A DNA stretch of 64,000 nucleotides from contig CANGCO010000003.1 in assembly GCA_947452365.1 (NCBI GenBank), positions 23,737 to 87,736 of the forward strand. Reading direction: 5' to 3'. This document shows positions 36,095-44,211 of this stretch, in pieces (the stretch's first letter is position 1; each line of letters opens with the position of its first letter). The notes beneath the pieces are model-generated. The model was not told the origin of the DNA. It searched no databases and saw only the letters and a list, made by a program, of their open reading frames with translations. The DNA comes from Caulobacteraceae bacterium. Lineage in GTDB: Bacteria > Pseudomonadota > Alphaproteobacteria > Caulobacterales > Caulobacteraceae. The position numbers and the translations under genes were made by a program.

Positions 36095-36273
36095 CAGCAG
36101 GTCTCCCAAAGCCACGGGGTGATTTTTGCATGGGTCGGCATTTTTTGCCGCCCAAAGGGCGCTTGAGCGGTCAAGATTTCAATGGCCATACAGTTTAACA
36201 TTCTGATTAAACTCATGCTTTCAAAACCCCGAGCTTGATCCAGTCCTTCGGACTTTAAAGGCAATCTTGCTCA

Positions 36274-36290
36274 AGCAAGGGCCATGCCAA
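36274..36290 (-). promoter_or_regulatory. Sigma-54 promoter of flgK-flgL
   Basis: On the minus strand the 17 bases read TTGGCATGGCCCTTGCT, matching the RpoN consensus YTGGCACG-N4-TTGCW at all defined positions but one, with the required GG-N10-GC spacing. Transcription would start near 36264, about 170 bases before flgK. A six-base inverted repeat CTTGCT-CA-AGCAAG (36266-36279) overlaps the -12 element. Sigma-54 control of late flagellar genes is well known in Caulobacter. Confidence 0.75.
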
Positions 36291-36447
36291 AATCGCCATG
36301 CCCCGGGCGCTAAGCCTGAACAGCAAGGGCCTATTCGGAACGCCGCACCGGCAAGAAACGATCGGGCGGCAAAATCGCGCCAGCAACCAAAAGTTCTGAA
36401 CAATAAATTTATACAATTAAATCAATGAATTAGCGGAACGACCGGAC

Positions 36448-36464
36448 TTGGCCTAATCCTTGCT
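36448..36464 (+). promoter_or_regulatory. Sigma-54 promoter of fliK-flgD-flgE
   Basis: TTGGCCTAATCCTTGCT on the plus strand has the GG-N10-GC spacing and matches the RpoN consensus at TTGGC and TTGCT, with three mismatches in between. Transcription would begin near 36475, about 65 bases before fliK. It faces away from the flgK promoter in the same 447-base gap, consistent with coordinated activation; no further gene is seen in that gap. Confidence 0.6.
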
Positions 36465-36541
36465 TGTTATCGGCCGAGCGAGAGAAAACCGTTTCTAACG
36501 CTCCAAACGGAAATCCTTCGGCCTGTGAGCCCGGCTAGATT

Positions 36542-38734
36542 ATGCAAACGGCGAGTAACCTTCTCAGTGCCATCAGTATAGGCACACCTGGCAATCCGCC
36601 CCCTGGCTCGAATTCCGGTGGCGTGAGCGTTAGTGCCACTGACGGACTAGGGCCGCTCGGTGAGGGCGAACCTTCTAGCCCGGCCACGTTTCGTTTTTCG
36701 GACCTATTGGCAGAAGCCTTAGTGCCCGCTCAAACAGACGGACCAGCGGTGCCGTTTCCTGCGCTTGCGACCGCCAGTCCGGCTATTGCCGCGAACCTGA
36801 CAAACAAGCTAAGCGCTTCGATCGCGGCTGGAACCCCCATTTCGGCTCTGGTTCAAGCCCCGGCCCCAGCCGTAACCGGTGACCAAGACGAGGCCGCCGC
36901 TTCAGATGCCTTGATCTCGCCAGGACCAGAATTGGACGAACCCGAAGAGCCTAGGCTCGCCAAGACAGACACAGCCAAACAGCCAGTTCTGCCTGAGGAT
37001 GTCGTCCAGACGCAAATCGCACTGCCGGTCATGTCCATGGTCGCGATGGTCGCCGCTGCGCCCCCGGCCTCTCAGTCACCCACAGCCGATCCTGCAGTCG
37101 CCAGCCCTGCCGCTCCGGCACCGAACGCGCCCTTACCGCCGCTTAGCCCAGACCTTTCGCCTAGGGCAGACGCGGCAAACATCGCAGCGCTTGCAGACGA
37201 CACGGCCCCCCCTGTGGCAGCGGCCTCTGCGCCCGCGACAAGCTTGGCCGCCCAGATCTCGGCCGACAAACTAACCAAGGCAGTCGCGCCGCCGGTCGCA
37301 AATCCGGCGCAGAATGCGCAAACCCAAAACCTGACGCCCGAACCCAGTATTGGCTCCGAACTCTCCACTCAGCCTGCCACATCAGCCCAGCCAATCCTTG
37401 CTTTGGCTGCCCAGGTTGCTCCGCCCGATGGTCCGGTAGAATTGGCGCCTGAGCCGTTCAATTTGGCGCAGCCATCCGCCGCAGCACCCAGCAATGCGTC
37501 GTCGCCTTTACCCAAGAGCACCGTCGAGGCCCAGCCCCTGCCTCAGACCCTTGGCGACTTGATGGCCAAACTCAATATAGATCCGGCTATGCCGCTGGCG
37601 GTTGCTGCGACCACCAAGCCCGTCATTGAGCCGCCCATCAGCACCCAGCCGGCGACCAATATGCCATTGCGCGAGGCCCTAGCCGCAAACCCAAGCCATA
37701 CGGAGCTTGATATACCCCCAGCCCCACCGGCAATAGCCGAGGACGGCATAATCGCGCTCACCAATCCGGTTGAAGCGGTCGCTGGCACCAAGCCTGCACA
37801 GGCACAAGCGCTCGCGTCAGAAACGCCTCTGGCCGCGCCGGTCACTGCCGCCAAGGCCCCAGAAACGGTACCCAAGCCCAACCTAGCGCCTGTCGCCGAA
37901 AATCTTGCCGTGCAACCGCCTATGGCGACCGGTCTAGAGGCCGCCGATAGCGACCAGGCCAGCGCCGTCAACGCCCCGGTCTCGCCAGAGCCGGTGCGGC
38001 AGGCACAGGCGGTAAGGCCAGCGCCAGGGCCGGTTCGGACAGCAGACAATGCTGACCTGCCAGCGACGCAACCGGCGGCCCCAACAAACCTAGCGGGTGA
38101 GCAAGGTCAGGCCAGTCTGGAACAAGATGCCCAGGGCCAGGGCGGTCAGGCGGGCGAGGCACCACGCCTATCGGCCAAGACCGAGACGGCAGCCACCGAT
38201 CTCGAAACCGAGGCCAGGGACGCACCCGTGATCCAACCCCTGGCTGCCACGAGCCAAGCCCAGGCCGCGAGCTCGGATCGCCAAGCGACGGCGACGGCTC
38301 AGACTGTCCCCATGCTGGCAAACGAAATTCTTCGCAAATCTGGTGGGCGATCAGCGCAATTTGATATCAGCCTGACCCCCGAAGGCCTGGGCAAGGTCGA
38401 TGTCCAGATCTCTATTAATCCAAAGGGCGAACTTACCGCCTCAATGGTGTTTGACACGCCCCAGGCCGCCGCCGAATTGCGCGGACGTGCAGCCGAGTTG
38501 CAAAAAAGCCTTGAGCAGGCGGGATTCCAGGTCTCGCAAAATGGACTGAATTTTAGCGATACCAGCCGTCAGGGCTTTGGCTCAGCCCAGCAGCAGGCCC
38601 AGCATAATCAACGCCAAGGCCCAGATCACACACGGGCCTTTACGGAGGCCAGTGACACAGCTGCGCTTACCGATCTCGCGGTCGCCAAGGCCTATACCCC
38701 CTCAAACTCCCGCAGCATTGATGTGAGGATCTAG
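36542..38734 (+). CDS. fliK: Flagellar hook-length control protein
   Basis: This secreted ruler/switch protein stops hook growth and changes export specificity. The 730-residue protein is mostly a low-complexity Ala/Pro-rich linker. The C-terminal Flg_hook domain (about residues 600-680) contains 'FDISLTPEGLGKVDVQISINPKGEL' and 'LQKSLEQAGFQVSQNGLNFS'. It is longer than the enteric protein (about 400 residues), in line with an extended ruler. There is no strong ribosome site at the ATG. flgD follows after three bases. Confidence 0.88.
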   Translation: MQTASNLLSAISIGTPGNPPPGSNSGGVSVSATDGLGPLGEGEPSSPATFRFSDLLAEALVPAQTDGPAVPFPALATASPAIAANLTNKLSASIAAGTPISALVQAPAPAVTGDQDEAAASDALISPGPELDEPEEPRLAKTDTAKQPVLPEDVVQTQIALPVMSMVAMVAAAPPASQSPTADPAVASPAAPAPNAPLPPLSPDLSPRADAANIAALADDTAPPVAAASAPATSLAAQISADKLTKAVAPPVANPAQNAQTQNLTPEPSIGSELSTQPATSAQPILALAAQVAPPDGPVELAPEPFNLAQPSAAAPSNASSPLPKSTVEAQPLPQTLGDLMAKLNIDPAMPLAVAATTKPVIEPPISTQPATNMPLREALAANPSHTELDIPPAPPAIAEDGIIALTNPVEAVAGTKPAQAQALASETPLAAPVTAAKAPETVPKPNLAPVAENLAVQPPMATGLEAADSDQASAVNAPVSPEPVRQAQAVRPAPGPVRTADNADLPATQPAAPTNLAGEQGQASLEQDAQGQGGQAGEAPRLSAKTETAATDLETEARDAPVIQPLAATSQAQAASSDRQATATAQTVPMLANEILRKSGGRSAQFDISLTPEGLGKVDVQISINPKGELTASMVFDTPQAAAELRGRAAELQKSLEQAGFQVSQNGLNFSDTSRQGFGSAQQQAQHNQRQGPDHTRAFTEASDTAALTDLAVAKAYTPSNSRSIDVRI

Positions 38735-38737
38735 ACC

Positions 38738-39436
38738 ATGGTTACAACCCCAACCGCCACAAACCCGGCCGCAGCTGCGGCAACAAATCCCGGTACGGCA
38801 GCGGCAACGACAACAATCAATAACAGCCGCGACAAGCTGGTGACCAATTACCAGACCTTCCTGACCCTTTTGACCACACAGCTGAAAAATCAGGACCCGA
38901 CCAAGCCGCTGGATAATAACGAATTTACCCAGCAGCTAACCCAAATGAGCGGGGTCGAGCAGCAACTCTTGTCCAATGAATTGCTCACCAAACTGGTCAA
39001 TCAAGGTTCAGAATCGATCGGTTCCGCCGTCAATCTGATCGGCAAGGTCGCAACCGTGAATACCAATTCCAACATGCTGCAGTCGGGCAAGGCCGATTGG
39101 CGCTATGACCTGCCCGCCGGGATCACATCCGCCAGTATAGAGATCAAGAGCACCAATGGTGCCATCGTCTATAGCGGCGCGATTACCGACCTTACGTCTG
39201 GACGAAAGACCTATAGCTGGAACGGGGTCACCAATACCGGGACAACCCTACCCGCAGGCGGTCCTTATACCGCCACCATCACGACCAACAATTCCAGTAA
39301 TATTAGCGCTAAAATAACGCCATTTATTCAGGGCCTCGTCACTGGCGTTGAGAATGTGAACGGCTCTGTCCTGCTGTCGCTCGGCACAAATAAGGTGCCC
39401 TCGTCGGGCGTCATCGGCGTGGCCAACGACTCCTAA
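38738..39436 (+). CDS. flgD: Flagellar hook assembly scaffold protein
   Basis: This is the hook cap protein needed for polymerising FlgE. The 232-residue protein has an Ala/Thr-rich N-terminus, the conserved 'FLTLLTTQLKNQDPTKPLDNNEFTQQLTQMSGVEQQL' (about residues 45-82), and C-terminal FlgD Ig-like/tudor-type domains with 'GKTYSWNGVTNTGTTLPAGGPYTATI'. It lies directly between fliK and flgE in the same orientation. Confidence 0.95.
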   Translation: MVTTPTATNPAAAAATNPGTAAATTTINNSRDKLVTNYQTFLTLLTTQLKNQDPTKPLDNNEFTQQLTQMSGVEQQLLSNELLTKLVNQGSESIGSAVNLIGKVATVNTNSNMLQSGKADWRYDLPAGITSASIEIKSTNGAIVYSGAITDLTSGRKTYSWNGVTNTGTTLPAGGPYTATITTNNSSNISAKITPFIQGLVTGVENVNGSVLLSLGTNKVPSSGVIGVANDS

Positions 39437-39482
39437 ACCCGTCGGCTCGGATTTGTTTCCAAGACTGCCGAATGATCAAACC

Positions 39483-39507
39483 AGGTCCCAATTTAATGAT
39501 CGGACCT
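39483..39507 (+). promoter_or_regulatory. Stem-loop in the flgE leader
   Basis: AGGTCC (39483-39488) pairs with GGACCT (39502-39507) across a 13-base AT-rich loop, ending a few bases before the flgE ribosome site (AGAAGGAAG). The 91-base flgD-flgE gap has no sigma-54 match. The hairpin could tune flgE translation or mark mRNA processing; this is inference. Confidence 0.3.
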
Positions 39508-39527
39508 CATCTAGAAGGAAGTAAATT

Positions 39528-40907
39528 ATGGGTATTGGTTCATCCCTGCTTATTGGCGTCTCGGGCTTAACCTCCAATGCTGAGGCCATGTCCACCATTT
39601 CCAACAATATCGCGAATGTGAACACGACGGCCTATAAGAAAAATGGCACCTCGTTTCAACAACTGGTCGCAGGCAAGACCGCCGACGGGGCAACCGGTGC
39701 CTTTAACGGTACCGGAGTCGTTAACAAGATTCGCCAATTCATATCTCAGGCTGGCACACTTCAAAGAACAAACCAGCCCACCGACCTTGCCGTGGCTGGC
39801 AACGGATTCTTTGTCGTCGCGGACAAAAGTACCGGCCTGACGCCTACCGATGTGCGTTCCTTCACGCGCCTTGGGGATTTTCAAGCCGACCCGGCTGGAT
39901 ATCTGAAGAATAGTAACGGCCAATATCTATTGGGTTGGCCCCAGGATACGCTGGGCAATATCGATTATGATATTTCCGACCTTAACAAGCTGGTACCGAT
40001 CAAGGTCACAGGTCTGTCGGGCATTGCAGTTCGCAGCACCTCAGTCAGCGTCGGTGCCAATATCAATGACGCCACGCCGATATCGGCCGGGGCAGCAACC
40101 TATAATGCGACCACAAAAAGCATGGCCCAATATGCAAGTGACCCAACGACAGGGACCAAGCCGGACTTCGAAATCAGTATTCCGGTCATTGATTCAAAAG
40201 GAAACACCCGCAGTCTGACCCTGTCAGTTTTGAAAAAAGGCGCGAATGAATGGTATGCCGAAATACGAGGAAAAGACGCCGAACTGGCTGGTGATAATAG
40301 CGGACTAATCACGTCTGGCCTGCTCAAATTCACATCCGACGGCACATTGGATGCCGCCAATTCAACCCTGTTTGGCGCCGCTGGCACAAGACAATTGACC
40401 ATTGGCGCCTCAAGCGACACGACTGGAATCCGTTGGGCAACCGATCTTGGCGTGGACAGCCTGACCCTTGACTTTAACCTCGCCACCGCATTTCGCCAAA
40501 ACGCCGGCGTGACCCAGGTTACCAATGTCACGACAGACGGCAAGGCCACCGGTAATCTGCAAGAAATTTCGGTAGATTCTTCGGGAACCGTATCGGCGGT
40601 GTTTAATAATGGGGCGGTTGTCGGCCTATCGACCATTGCCTTGGCGACCTTCAATAATTCGGACGGTTTGAGTGTTTCAACGGGCGGCTCGCTGAACCAG
40701 ACTTTTGACAGCGGCAATTTCAACCTCAAGGTTCCGGGCCTGGGCGGTGCTGGCATAGTTGCCAGTCGCCAATTGGAAGCCTCGAATGTTGACCTGACCA
40801 GCGAGTTTACGGGCCTGATCACCACCCAGCGCGCCTATTCCGCCTCGTCAAAGATCATAACCACCGCCGACCAGATGTTGGACGAGTTGATTAGTATCAA
40901 GCGGTAA
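39528..40907 (+). CDS. flgE: Flagellar hook protein
   Basis: This is the structural subunit of the hook, exported and polymerised under the FlgD cap. The 459-residue protein has the rod/hook N-terminus 'GVSGLTSNAEAMSTISNNIANVNTTAYKK'. The FlgE middle domains include 'TRLGDFQADPAGYLKNSNGQYLLGW'. The C-terminus is 'NVDLTSEFTGLITTQRAYSASSKIITTADQMLDELISIKR'. AGAAGGAAG precedes the ATG. The order fliK-flgD-flgE-sciP is, as I recall, that of Caulobacter. Confidence 0.96.
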   Translation: MGIGSSLLIGVSGLTSNAEAMSTISNNIANVNTTAYKKNGTSFQQLVAGKTADGATGAFNGTGVVNKIRQFISQAGTLQRTNQPTDLAVAGNGFFVVADKSTGLTPTDVRSFTRLGDFQADPAGYLKNSNGQYLLGWPQDTLGNIDYDISDLNKLVPIKVTGLSGIAVRSTSVSVGANINDATPISAGAATYNATTKSMAQYASDPTTGTKPDFEISIPVIDSKGNTRSLTLSVLKKGANEWYAEIRGKDAELAGDNSGLITSGLLKFTSDGTLDAANSTLFGAAGTRQLTIGASSDTTGIRWATDLGVDSLTLDFNLATAFRQNAGVTQVTNVTTDGKATGNLQEISVDSSGTVSAVFNNGAVVGLSTIALATFNNSDGLSVSTGGSLNQTFDSGNFNLKVPGLGGAGIVASRQLEASNVDLTSEFTGLITTQRAYSASSKIITTADQMLDELISIKR

Positions 40908-40979
40908 AACTGCCCTAGGACCATGACCTGTTTTTACAGCATCTCAAGGGTCAAAGCATGCCGCCAAAGGGGCTACAAG

Positions 40980-40995
40980 TTAAGGAAGTTTTTAC
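40980..40995 (+). promoter_or_regulatory. Probable CtrA-binding site upstream of sciP
   Basis: TTAA-GGAAGTT-TTTAC matches the CtrA consensus TTAA-N7-TTAAC with one mismatch, 77 bases before the sciP ATG. In Caulobacter sciP is a CtrA-activated gene, so the position is meaningful, although a single near-match is weak on its own. Confidence 0.45.
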
Positions 40996-41071
40996 TATGT
41001 TACTTAAGCCGGTATTATTTCAGCTGGTCTAACGTCTAACTCAATGTTGGTGATGAGAAGGGCGAAGAGCC

Positions 41072-41353
41072 ATGTTGCAGCAACACCGCCTCAATAGCCG
41101 AGGCGAAAAATACGTGATTGGGCCGACGGGAGAAGCCTTGACCCTATCTGACCTACCCCCCAGCAATACACGCCGGTGGGTGATCCGTCGCAAAGCCGAG
41201 GTTGTAGCGGCGGTGCGCGGCGGACTTATGAGCTTTGACGAGGCTTGCGAGCGTTATCAGCTGACCAATGAGGAATTTTCCAGTTGGCAGCACTCGATCG
41301 AAAGCCATGGCCTAGCGGGCCTCAGGACCACACGGATCCAGCAATACCGCTAG
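41072..41353 (+). CDS. sciP: SciP, inhibitor of CtrA-dependent transcription (DUF1153)
   Basis: This 93-residue helix-turn-helix protein of the DUF1153 family has 'YVIGPTGEALTLSDLPPSNTRRWVIRRKAEVVAAVRGGLMSFDEACERYQLTNEEFSSWQ', nearly as in Caulobacter SciP. In that organism SciP accumulates in the swarmer cell, binds CtrA or its promoters and blocks CtrA-activated transcription in G1. The gene follows flgE, as I recall it does in Caulobacter, and is preceded by a CtrA-like box. The terminator right after it separates it from the division block. Confidence 0.92.
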   Translation: MLQQHRLNSRGEKYVIGPTGEALTLSDLPPSNTRRWVIRRKAEVVAAVRGGLMSFDEACERYQLTNEEFSSWQHSIESHGLAGLRTTRIQQYR

Positions 41354-41373
41354 TTTGGATCCAATAGACCCTT

Positions 41374-41408
41374 AAAAAGGGCCGCATCCTTGGGGGTGCG
41401 GCCTTTTT
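41374..41408. terminator. Bidirectional intrinsic terminator between sciP and lpxC
   Basis: GGCCGCATCC (41380-41389) pairs with GGGTGCGGCC (41394-41403) over a four-base loop. The stem is flanked by AAAAA on the left and TTTTT on the right, so both strands show a stem followed by a T run. It ends sciP on the plus strand and the lpxC end of the division block on the minus strand. Confidence 0.85.
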
Positions 41409-41410
41409 AT

Positions 41411-42319
41411 TTATCCCGCCTTGGCCAGGGCCATGGGTTGATCCAATGCTGGTATGGTCATGCGCCAGGCATTGGGCTGATCCAGCAGGGCCAAGACCAC
41501 GGCATTATTGATCCCGTGCCCGGCCAAAATGCCTTCAAACCGGCCAAGAATGGGCGCGCCGAGCACATAAAGATCGCCGATTGCATCCAGGGCCTTGTGC
41601 CGCACAAATTCATCGCGCCGACGCAAGCCCTCTGGGTTCAAGACCCGGCCATTATCAATTACAATGGCATTTTCCATCGAGCCGCCGCGCGCCAAACCCA
41701 TGCGGCGCAGGGCCTCAACCTCGTGCAGGAAGCCAAAGGTGCGGCAATTGGAAAGTTCGCGCCGAAATGCGGTTTCATCCATAACAAAATCAACCCGCTG
41801 GCGGCCGATCACTTCGCTATCAAAGGCAATCTCGAAAGCCACCTCGAAACCGTCGGCCGGGGTCAGGCTAGCGCGTTTATCGCCTTGAACTACCTCAATC
41901 GGGGCGAGGATTTCAATATACTGCCGCGGCGCATCCAAAACCCGGCGACCCGCCCGGTCCAGCACTTGAATAAAAGGCTCAGCCGAGCCGTCCATAATTG
42001 GGATTTCCGGACCATCCAGCTCAACCACAACATTATCAATGCCGAGCGCGCACAAGGCGGCCATCAGGTGCTCAATCGTTGAGACGGTCACACCCGCTTG
42101 ATTGCCAATCACAGTGCCAAGCTGCGTCTGAACCACGGCGCGGCCGGACAAGGCAACGCTATTATCGCGATCAGTGATATCGGTACGCACATAGACAATG
42201 CCCGAGCCCGCAGGCGCCGGACGCAAGGCCACCCGTACCTGCGCACCCGTATGCAGGCCGATGCCCGAAAACACTGCAGGGGCTGCCAAGGTATGCTCGT
42301 AATAGGCTGAAAAACTCAC
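41411..42319 (-). CDS. lpxC: UDP-3-O-acyl-N-acetylglucosamine deacetylase
   Basis: This is the zinc-dependent committed enzyme of lipid A synthesis. The 302-residue protein has 'FSGIGLHTG' at the N-terminus, zinc ligands in 'STIEHLMAAL' and 'HKALDAIGDL' (H and D), and the catalytic histidine in 'GHGINNA'. The GTG at 42319 with GGAAGG upstream gives the family start; the ORF-track extension is unlike other LpxC proteins. It is the last gene of the minus-strand block, 137 bases after ftsZ, with a bidirectional terminator behind it. Confidence 0.95.
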   Translation of the reverse strand: MSFSAYYEHTLAAPAVFSGIGLHTGAQVRVALRPAPAGSGIVYVRTDITDRDNSVALSGRAVVQTQLGTVIGNQAGVTVSTIEHLMAALCALGIDNVVVELDGPEIPIMDGSAEPFIQVLDRAGRRVLDAPRQYIEILAPIEVVQGDKRASLTPADGFEVAFEIAFDSEVIGRQRVDFVMDETAFRRELSNCRTFGFLHEVEALRRMGLARGGSMENAIVIDNGRVLNPEGLRRRDEFVRHKALDAIGDLYVLGAPILGRFEGILAGHGINNAVVLALLDQPNAWRMTIPALDQPMALAKAG

Positions 42320-42456
42320 TGGCCGACCTTCCGCAATCAAAGCGCCCAACCGGACACTATTGGTACAACTGCGGTGTAGGACGGCTGCTGCAAACCCGCA
42401 AAACAACTCCTGTTTCGGAATGTTTCGTAAGGCTTGCGCAATTCAAGTCAGCAAAA

Positions 42457-44004
42457 TCAGTTTGCCAATCTGCGCAAGAAGGATGGGATTTCCAGATCCT
42501 CTGTCGACTGGGGCTCGAACGTGTCTTCGGGCATGACCTGAGACTGCGTCATTGGCTTTAAGCCCTGTTGGGGCTCTGGCTCTGGCCTTATGGCCGTCAT
42601 TTCTGGCCGTCGGCCGCCACCAAACAGGCCGCGCCAGCCGGGTTTGCCCGGCGAGGTTTGGCCCGAAGGGCGGGCATCAAAACTGCCACCACCGCTCGGC
42701 AAGGATCGATCCGGGCTCGATAGGCCACTCGGCATCGGAGTTAGTGAACGCGGGGCCGGCACTTGCGGTTCTTTTTCGACTGCTGTCGGCGCGGTGGTCA
42801 AAGCAAACCCGTCAACTGCGGCCGACGCCCCCGCTAGGGCCTGGCTAAACAGGTCCCGCTCGCGATCGAGATCAGCCTGATCTTCCATCACGGCGGGCGC
42901 AAGTGGGGCAGGCTGGACCGGTGCAACATACGCCGCCATGACAGGCTCAGCGATCACTGCGGGCGCGGGCTCAGTCCTGAGAACAGGCTCAGGCCGCATA
43001 TCTCCGCGCTGAAGGCGCGGCTCGATCGCCGCGATTGAGGCGCCATCCATGCCGGTGGCCACAACCGAAACGCGGATACGACCCTCAAGCGAGGGATCAA
43101 ATGCAGCACCAAAGATGATATTGGCTTCAGGATCGACCTGGTCGGAAATGGCATTGGCGGCCTCATCGACCTCGAGCAGGGTCATGTCCATACCGCCCGT
43201 GACATTGACCAGCACAGCCTTGGCGCCCTTTAGGGAAATCTCGTCCAATAGCGGATTGGCGATCGCATTTTGCGCCGCCATCATGGCGCGATCTTCACCC
43301 GAGGCTTCGCCTGTTCCCATCATGGCCTTGCCCATCTCGGTCATGACCGTGCGCACATCGGCGAAATCTAGATTGATCAGGCCAGGCAGCACCATCAGAT
43401 CGGTGATTGAGCGCACGCCCGAATGCAGCACCTGATCAGCCATGCCAAAGGCCTCAGCAAAAGTGGTGCGCTCATTGGCAATACGAAACAGATTCTGATT
43501 CGGGATCACAATCAGGGTGTCCACATGACGCTGCAACTCGGCGACGCCAGCATCGGCCATGCGCATGCGATGACGGCCCTCAAACTGGAAAGGCTTGGTC
43601 ACCACACCGACCGTCAATATGCCCCGCTCGCGCGCGCACTTGGCAATAATGGGGGCCGCGCCCGTTCCGGTGCCACCACCCATGCCGGCAGTAATAAACA
43701 CCATATGTGCACCATCTAGGTGCTCGGCGATTTCTGGAAAGGATTCTTCGGCCGCCGACATGCCAATCTCAGGGTGCGCACCAGCGCCAAGACCCTGGGT
43801 CAGCTCCGCGCCCAACTGAATACGTCGGTCGGTTTTTGAGAAGGCCAATTGCTGGGCGTCAGTATTAGCGACAACAAACTCTACGCCCTCAAGGCCGGCC
43901 TCGATCATGTTATTGACCGCATTGCCGCCCGCGCCACCAATCCCGAACACGACAATGCGCGGCTTAAGCTCTGTTGACCGGGGAGCAGACAATTGGATAG
44001 CCAT
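42457..44004 (-). CDS. ftsZ: Cell division protein FtsZ
   Basis: This tubulin-like GTPase forms the division ring. The 515-residue protein has '[15 protein letters not shown]' at the N-terminus, the tubulin signature [10 protein letters not shown] near residue 110, and the T7-loop region. A long, Pro-rich disordered linker (about residues 330-490) precedes the conserved C-terminal peptide '[12 protein letters not shown]' that binds FtsA and other partners. The long linker is typical of Caulobacter FtsZ. The promoter region carries a perfect CtrA box and GANTC sites, so its expression is probably tied to the cell cycle. Confidence 0.98.
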   Translation of the reverse strand: MAIQLSAPRSTELKPRIVVFGIGGAGGNAVNNMIEAGLEGVEFVVANTDAQQLAFSKTDRRIQLGAELTQGLGAGAHPEIGMSAAEESFPEIAEHLDGAHMVFITAGMGGGTGTGAAPIIAKCARERGILTVGVVTKPFQFEGRHRMRMADAGVAELQRHVDTLIVIPNQNLFRIANERTTFAEAFGMADQVLHSGVRSITDLMVLPGLINLDFADVRTVMTEMGKAMMGTGEASGEDRAMMAAQNAIANPLLDEISLKGAKAVLVNVTGGMDMTLLEVDEAANAISDQVDPEANIIFGAAFDPSLEGRIRVSVVATGMDGASIAAIEPRLQRGDMRPEPVLRTEPAPAVIAEPVMAAYVAPVQPAPLAPAVMEDQADLDRERDLFSQALAGASAAVDGFALTTAPTAVEKEPQVPAPRSLTPMPSGLSSPDRSLPSGGGSFDARPSGQTSPGKPGWRGLFGGGRRPEMTAIRPEPEPQQGLKPMTQSQVMPEDTFEPQSTEDLEIPSFLRRLAN

Positions 44005-44087
44005 AGAGCCAAACCCTTTTCACCAACCCCGCAGACCTGACCGACGGGAAATACTGTTGGACCGAAATGATTAGTCGTCGAAGGCCC

Positions 44088-44103
44088 TTAACATACCATT
44101 AAC
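44088..44103 (-). promoter_or_regulatory. Perfect CtrA box in the ftsZ promoter region
   Basis: TTAA-CATACCA-TTAAC (plus-strand reading) is an exact match to TTAA-N7-TTAAC. It lies 84 bases upstream of the ftsZ start in the 207-base ftsA-ftsZ gap. In Caulobacter CtrA represses ftsZ from such a site in swarmer cells; the same role is inferred here. Confidence 0.8.
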
Positions 44104-44113
44104 TTAGTATTGT

Positions 44114-44204
44114 GAGTCGCGTTTTCGACCAGCAAATTCATCAATTTTCAGCGGCGGATTCAAGCGCTTGTCAGGCATTTGCAAGGCTGATTGCTGCCGG
44201 ACTC
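44114..44204. promoter_or_regulatory. Three GANTC methylation sites upstream of ftsZ, 43 bases apart
   Basis: GAGTC (44114-44118), GATTC (44157-44161) and GACTC (44200-44204) are recognition sequences of the cell-cycle methyltransferase CcrM. Their starts are exactly 43 bases apart, and the first is ten bases from the CtrA box. In Caulobacter ftsZ transcription depends on CcrM methylation and GcrA, so control by methylation state is likely but inferred. Confidence 0.6.
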
Positions 44205-44211
44205 CGTCCGT

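Noticed and set aside
36194-36210. TTAA-CATTCTGA-TTAA upstream of flgK as a CtrA site
   Set aside because: The spacing is eight bases, and a strong sigma-54 promoter accounts for flgK control.
36116-36541. A possible gene in the flgK-fliK gap
   Set aside because: The only ORF is 60 codons on the minus strand with no ribosome site, overlapping the sigma-54 elements.
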